A stretch of DNA of 64,000 nucleotides from UBA4742 sp037138595 (GTDB lineage Bacteria > Actinomycetota > Acidimicrobiia > Acidimicrobiales > Acidimicrobilacustridaceae). The notes under the pieces are model-generated. The model was not told where the DNA came from. It searched no databases and was given only the letters and a program-made list of their open reading frames with translations. The stretch covers positions 40,706 to 104,705 of the forward strand of contig JBAXIB010000009.1 of the NCBI GenBank assembly GCA_037138595.1, in the 5' to 3' direction. Numbering within the stretch: the first letter of the stretch is position 1; each line of letters opens with the position of its first letter. A program made the translations under genes and the position numbers. This document shows positions 59,830 through 64,000 of the stretch, in pieces.

Positions 59830-60963
59830 ATGACGGTTCCCCAACTCGAAGATCTTGAGAAGCTAGGTCTGGTCGACGGCCGTCGCGTACTGCTTCGGGC
59901 AGATTTCAATGTGCCTATTCGCGACGGTGTCATTACTGACGACCTTCGAATTCGCGCCGCGCTACCCACGATCGAGTGGTTGCAGAGTCGCGGCGCGACA
60001 GTTACCGCGTGCACGCACCTTGGGCGTCCCAAAGGAGTTCCCGACGCAGCGTTTTCGATCGAGCCGGTACGAGTGCGACTAGCTGAACTTGCTCCGGGTG
60101 TGTCGCTGCTTGAAAACCTGCGGTTCGATCCGGGCGAGGTGTCAAACGATCCAGATTTTGTGCGCAAGCTCATCGAAAATCAGGACTTCTACGTAAACGA
60201 TGCCTTTGGAGCATCACATCGATCCCATGCCTCGATCGTTGGACCTCCCCAATTTTTGCCCAGCGCGGCCGGGCGCCTGCTTGCGCGTGAAGTCGAAGTG
60301 TTAGTGCCGTTACGCGACGAACCTCGTCGTCCATTCGTTGTGATACTGGGCGGATCAAAGGTGAGCGACAAGTTGGGAGTAATCGAAGCGTTGCTCGCAG
60401 TAGCCGATCGCGTGATCATCGGCGGCGGCATGTGCTTCACGTTTCTCGCGGCCCAAGGCCATCCGGTGGGTGCGAGTTTGCTCGAGGCTGATCAGATTGA
60501 GAACTGCAAACGGCTCCTGGATTCGGGCGCTCCGATCACCATCCCGCATGACATCACCGCGCTTGGGCCGGGCGGAAAGATCGGCGATCCTGATGCAGGG
60601 GGAGAGGTCCGCCAGATGGGGATGAACCTTCCTGATGGGTGGATGGGACTCGATATCGGCCCCGGTAGCGCGGCGGAATTCCTCGACATCATTGCCGATG
60701 CGCGCACACTTTTTTGGAACGGCCCGATGGGCGTGTTTGAAGATCCTCGATTTGCGGCTGGAACACGCACGGTCGCCGAGGGTCTTGCCGATGCACGCGC
60801 TTTTACCGTTGTAGGCGGAGGCGATAGTGCCGCGGCACTCGCGGAATTTGGCCTACAGGATCAAGTTGACCACGTTTCGACTGGTGGAGGTGCTTCGCTC
60901 GAACTGCTCGAGTTAGGTGATCTACCCGGACTAAAAGCCCTACGAGGAGCTCCAAATGCCTGA
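59830..60963 (+). CDS. pgk: Phosphoglycerate kinase
   Basis: PGK makes ATP from 1,3-bisphosphoglycerate. Motifs are VLLRADFNVPI, CTHLGRPKG, YVNDAFGASHRSHAS, ILGGSKVSDKLGVI, GGGMCFTFLAAQG and VGGGDSAAALAEFG. ATG 59830 (377 residues) aligns with the family N terminus; the GTG at 59797 adds 11 residues. The stop overlaps the tpiA start by eight bases. Confidence 0.96.
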   Translation: MTVPQLEDLEKLGLVDGRRVLLRADFNVPIRDGVITDDLRIRAALPTIEWLQSRGATVTACTHLGRPKGVPDAAFSIEPVRVRLAELAPGVSLLENLRFDPGEVSNDPDFVRKLIENQDFYVNDAFGASHRSHASIVGPPQFLPSAAGRLLAREVEVLVPLRDEPRRPFVVILGGSKVSDKLGVIEALLAVADRVIIGGGMCFTFLAAQGHPVGASLLEADQIENCKRLLDSGAPITIPHDITALGPGGKIGDPDAGGEVRQMGMNLPDGWMGLDIGPGSAAEFLDIIADARTLFWNGPMGVFEDPRFAAGTRTVAEGLADARAFTVVGGGDSAAALAEFGLQDQVDHVSTGGGASLELLELGDLPGLKALRGAPNA

Positions 60964-61780
60964 TGCGTCAACGCCGAATCTCGACAAGCCTTCGAAGCCG
61001 TCGCCTCGGGTGCCACTGATGAGTGGCAATTGGAAAATGAATCTCAACCACTTTGAGGCCACAGTTTTTGTCGACCGATTTCGCTACTTGGTCTCGAAAG
61101 AAAGCCAAGCCGGTGTCGAGGTTTCGATTCACCCGCCATTCACCGATTTGCGAACCGTTCAAACATTCATCGAATCCGAGCAAGTAGATGTTTCGCTGGG
61201 TGCGCAAAACGTTCACTGGGATGATTCTGGAGCAATGACTGGCGAGATCTCGCCCGCCTTTTTAGCCAAGTTGAACGTGCGCTATGTCATCGTCGGGCAT
61301 TCGGAACGGCGCGAGCTATTTGGTGAGACCGATGAGTGGGTGCACCGAAAGGTGTTGGCGGTTCTCAAACATGCGATGACGCCAATTTTGTGTGTCGGGG
61401 AGACCGCAGCCGAGCGCGAAGAAGGATCGACTGAATCCAAGGTTGGCGGGCAAGTAACCGCTGGCCTGGTTGATCTAACGGCTGAGCAGGTTGGTGCGCT
61501 GGTGATCGCCTATGAGCCAATTTGGGCTATTGGTACGGGTCAAACTGCGACTTCAGGGGATGCGCAGGCGGTTTGTGCATTGATTCGCTCGATGGTGAAA
61601 GATCAGTTCGGCGCTGATGCAGCGGCATCGGTGCGCATCCAATATGGCGGGTCGGTCAAAGCGTCGAACGTGGCGGAATTGATGGCGGAGCCCGATATTG
61701 ACGGCGCCCTGGTGGGCGGAGCGAGCCTCGATCCTGAGGAATTTGCCAAAGTCGTCCAGTTCCGTTCTCGCGGTGAATGA
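60956..61780 (+). CDS. tpiA: Triosephosphate isomerase
   Basis: TIM interconverts dihydroxyacetone phosphate and glyceraldehyde 3-phosphate. Catalytic residues are in GNWKMN (Lys), VGHSERRELFGE (His) and AYEPIWAIGTG (Glu), with YGGSVKASN for phosphate. The 274-residue form has about 20 extra N-terminal residues rich in Pro and Ser before the barrel; they are open to question, but the ATG overlaps the pgk stop and is well placed. Confidence 0.96.
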   Translation: MPDASTPNLDKPSKPSPRVPLMSGNWKMNLNHFEATVFVDRFRYLVSKESQAGVEVSIHPPFTDLRTVQTFIESEQVDVSLGAQNVHWDDSGAMTGEISPAFLAKLNVRYVIVGHSERRELFGETDEWVHRKVLAVLKHAMTPILCVGETAAEREEGSTESKVGGQVTAGLVDLTAEQVGALVIAYEPIWAIGTGQTATSGDAQAVCALIRSMVKDQFGADAAASVRIQYGGSVKASNVAELMAEPDIDGALVGGASLDPEEFAKVVQFRSRGE

Positions 61781-61910
61781 GCGTTGCGTTCGCTGATTAC
61801 GTTCGTTATTACGCCTGACGGGGGAGCCCGCTTCCGGTGAGCGAAGCGCTGCTGCTACCGTAGGGGTATCGATTTGTTTCCATTCTGAAAGTCCTGCCCC
61901 GGAGTCCGCC

Positions 61911-62141
61911 GTGCTGATCGCTGTGTTAGTTATCCATGTTGCTGTGTGCCTTGGGCTCATCTTTCTTGTGCTGCTTCATAGCGGCAAAGGCGGGGGACTT
62001 TCCGACATGTTCGGCGGCGGCATGGGTGCATCAGCTGCCGGTTCGACGGTCGTTGAGAAGAACCTTGACCGCATCACGTTGGTCGCCGCGTTGATTTTTG
62101 GATTTACGTCGGTTTCACTAGCGCTCTTGATGAAGGGCTAG
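61911..62141 (+). CDS. secG: Preprotein translocase subunit SecG
   Basis: The 76-residue inner-membrane protein has two transmembrane helices and the family loop SGKGGGLSDMFGGG. It assists SecYEG. GTG 61911 has a GGAG nearby. It sits after tpiA, as in M. tuberculosis. The 130-base gap before it contains TACCGT and TATCGA hexamers that may be promoter elements. Confidence 0.94.
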   Translation: MLIAVLVIHVAVCLGLIFLVLLHSGKGGGLSDMFGGGMGASAAGSTVVEKNLDRITLVAALIFGFTSVSLALLMKG

Positions 62142-62162
62142 CCGATCCTGCTCGCTCAGCGG

Positions 62163-63791
62163 ATGCGTCGACTGGTCGTGTTGGCTGCGGCGGCAACCCT
62201 GCTCGCAGGTGGATGTTCATCATCAAAAACCGGATCGGTCGCGCTAGACGGATCTATGCGCTTAGCGGTTGTCGGTATTGACCACGATGTCGATCCGGCC
62301 GCAGTGGTCGCGACGAACCAGTCTCAGATGGTGCTGCTCGACTTGCTCGCCGATGGGTTGACTGCGATCGATCCGTCGGACAACCAAGCGACGGCGTCGA
62401 TCGCATCAAAATGGTCGCTGGATTCTGCGGGGACAACCTGGACATTCGATCTGAAAAGTGATGCCACTTTTTCGGATGGCACTTCAATCACCGCGAGTCG
62501 AGTCATTGATGCTTTGGAACATGTTGCGAGCAAACCCGATTCACTCCAAGGTTCCCGACTGAGCATCATTTCAGGGCAACCCGAATTCGTGTCGGGTGCC
62601 GCGACCCATATCAGCGGTTTTGTTGCCACCGACGAGTACAAACTTTCGGTGACGACATTGGTCCCCGACGAGGACCTTCCGACATTGTTGGCCTCGCCGC
62701 TTTACGGCGTCACAAAACAAGCCGAAGTAGCGAGTGCCCCTTCCACCAGCGCTCCCGCAGGTCCTAACAGCGCACTATGGACGGTGGGTTCGGGTCCATT
62801 CCGGGTCGATGACCCCAGTGGTTCGTTAACATCGGCGAACCGACTCGCACGGGTCAAGCAAGATAAGGCACGGATAGCGACGATCGAGTTGGTACGCGTT
62901 GCGGACAAGCCGGCCGCGCTTCAAGCCGTTCAGGATGGGCGGGCAGATTGGGCTCCGGCACCCGCGGGTACCCCGGAGGGTGCAATCGGTTCGCCTTCCA
63001 CGACGGCCGCGTCATCGCAGGGGACTGTCGTGAGCGCACCAATGGGTGCCGAAGTGTTCTTCGGGATGAATATGGCAAACCCAACATTTGCCAGTCAACA
63101 GTTCCGACAGGCGATTGTGCAGGCTGTTGACGCGTCGAAGGTCGCGTCAGCCGGGTATGCGGGAGTGGTAGCAAATTCAGCAATCGTTCCGCCGGGTGTG
63201 CCTGGCGCGGTTGTTGATCCATGCGGTGCTAGTTGTCGTTATAACCCCGAAGACTCAAAGTTCCTCTTGACCCAAGTCTTTCCCGACGGCAAAGTCCCGA
63301 CAATCGAGATTGATACCAGCGATGGTGCGGGTGAGATCGCAGCGGCGAACTCGGTTGCCGATCAATTGATCGCCGTTGGAATCCCTGCGGTCGTGCTCGC
63401 CAAACCATTCAACGAGTATTTGTCATTTGTCACTAGCGGGAACGCGCAACTTTTTCGATTCGGATGGGTTGGGATGAGTCCAACTGGCGGTGCGTACCTT
63501 GCTCCGCTCTTTAGGTCTAAGTCGTTAGACAATCTCACGTCATTTAGCTCGCTCGATGTTGATGCAAGTTTGGTGGCGGCGGCAGCTGTCCATGGAGCAT
63601 CGAAACGAGCGGAGTCTTATGCGGCAATCGAAAAGGCGATTTTGGCTGAATCTCCGGTGATGCCAATTGGCGCGTATCGATTGTCGGTCGGTCTCGGCTC
63701 CAGCGTGCACGATTACGTCGCTCAGCTCGACGGAACCTTCGTCGTCGACAAAGTTTGGGTCGACCCTGGATCGAATTCGTCAGGAAATTGA
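62163..63791 (+). CDS. ABC transporter substrate-binding lipoprotein, family 5 (peptide/nickel type)
   Basis: The 542-residue protein has a lipoprotein signal (MRRLVVLAAAATLLAGGC, lipid on Cys18) and the SBP family 5 core: WTFDLKSDATFSDGTSITA, DALEHV, FGMNMANPTFASQQFRQAIV and AVDASKVASAGYAG. Family members capture oligopeptides, nickel complexes or similar solutes outside the cell. No permease or ATPase gene is in the window. Pfam family cannot be resolved to a substrate. It follows secG by 21 bases. Confidence 0.9.
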   Translation: MRRLVVLAAAATLLAGGCSSSKTGSVALDGSMRLAVVGIDHDVDPAAVVATNQSQMVLLDLLADGLTAIDPSDNQATASIASKWSLDSAGTTWTFDLKSDATFSDGTSITASRVIDALEHVASKPDSLQGSRLSIISGQPEFVSGAATHISGFVATDEYKLSVTTLVPDEDLPTLLASPLYGVTKQAEVASAPSTSAPAGPNSALWTVGSGPFRVDDPSGSLTSANRLARVKQDKARIATIELVRVADKPAALQAVQDGRADWAPAPAGTPEGAIGSPSTTAASSQGTVVSAPMGAEVFFGMNMANPTFASQQFRQAIVQAVDASKVASAGYAGVVANSAIVPPGVPGAVVDPCGASCRYNPEDSKFLLTQVFPDGKVPTIEIDTSDGAGEIAAANSVADQLIAVGIPAVVLAKPFNEYLSFVTSGNAQLFRFGWVGMSPTGGAYLAPLFRSKSLDNLTSFSSLDVDASLVAAAAVHGASKRAESYAAIEKAILAESPVMPIGAYRLSVGLGSSVHDYVAQLDGTFVVDKVWVDPGSNSSGN

Positions 63792-63876
63792 TCGGGTTGG
63801 TCAATTCGGTAGCGGCATAGCCACGCGCTAGAGTCGCATCTCTCACCTTGTGCCTTGAAGGGCGCACGGTGGCCAC

Positions 63877-63963
63877 GTCGGAGTGGCGGAATAGGTAGAC
63901 GCGCCAGCTTGAGGGGCTGGTGCCCGCAAGGGCGTGGGGGTTCAAGTCCCCCCTCCGACACCA
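63877..63963 (+). tRNA. tRNA-Leu (anticodon GAG)
   Basis: The class II tRNA has acceptor GTCGGAG/CTCCGAC, T-arm GGGGGTTCAAGTCCCCC and a variable arm TGCCCGCAAGGGCG. The anticodon stem CCAGC/GCTGG encloses TTGAGGG, giving anticodon GAG for CUC and CUU. Unlike the first tRNA it has an encoded CCA at 63961-63963, and the next three bases repeat it. Confidence 0.95.
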
Positions 63964-64000
63964 CCAATCAAATCACGAGTCAGCCAAAAGCTCGGACTAG

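Noticed and set aside
1..64000. CRISPR arrays, insertion sequences, prophage, toxin-antitoxin or restriction genes
   Set aside because: No regularly spaced repeats, transposase motifs or phage proteins were seen; gene content is core plus envelope functions.

Overview
The window reads as chromosomal DNA of a moderately GC-rich actinobacterium. Evidence: an ANTAR response regulator of the PdtaR type beside polA, a four-repeat ribosomal protein S1, a DprE1/UbiA/DprE2 set for polyprenyl-phosphoryl arabinose, a secretin-free Tad/Flp pilus locus, and many GTG starts. The gene order follows the Mycobacterium tuberculosis backbone (trpC-B-A, pdtaR-polA-rpsA-coaE-uvrB-uvrA, then uvrC-rapZ-gap-pgk-tpi-secG), but the content between these anchors is not mycobacterial. 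An Acidimicrobiia-like lineage would fit; that is inference. No insertion sequence, prophage, CRISPR array or rRNA is visible, and no gene-free stretch exceeds about 260 bases.

Layout. 1-4025: end of an ABM-domain gene and trpC-trpF-trpB-trpA. 4077-10831 (minus): an acyl-CoA carboxylase pair, an AtuA/DUF1446 protein and an acyl-CoA dehydrogenase, probably one catabolic operon. 10928-12806: truncated haemoglobin, HU, Bcp peroxiredoxin and a FabZ-like dehydratase. 12844-17466 (minus): type II fatty acid synthesis operon (small membrane ORF, fabD, fabH, fabG, acpP, fabF); FabD carries an extra biotinyl-like domain. A tRNA-Leu(CAA), a DUF3105-like protein and a coiled-coil protein follow. 18805-24520: pdtaR, polA, a methyltransferase and rpsA. 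24736-35810: Tad/Flp locus (cpaB, cpaE, cpaF, tadB fused to a VWA-like ectodomain, tadC, a large membrane protein, flp on the other strand) with a NarL-type two-component system. 35816-39493: coaE and the dprE2-ubiA-dprE1 operon. 39620-48098: uvrB, two related membrane proteins, and uvrA behind a LexA-type box. 48095-53712: surface polysaccharide genes. 53741-63791: nadA, uvrC, a methyltransferase, rapZ, gap-pgk-tpiA, secG and a peptide-type binding lipoprotein. 63877-63963: tRNA-Leu(GAG).

The genes combine core metabolism and DNA repair with envelope building: fatty acids, a lipid-linked arabinose donor, a polysaccharide locus, a pilus, and undescribed membrane glycosyltransferase-like proteins. 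A recurring signal is a TANNNT hexamer exactly 6 or 7 bases before the start codon, without a Shine-Dalgarno sequence. I find it at twelve transcription-unit starts, which points to widespread leaderless transcription and helped choose several starts. The most notable domain architectures are FabD plus a lysine-less biotinyl-like domain, and TadB plus a secreted VWA-like domain.
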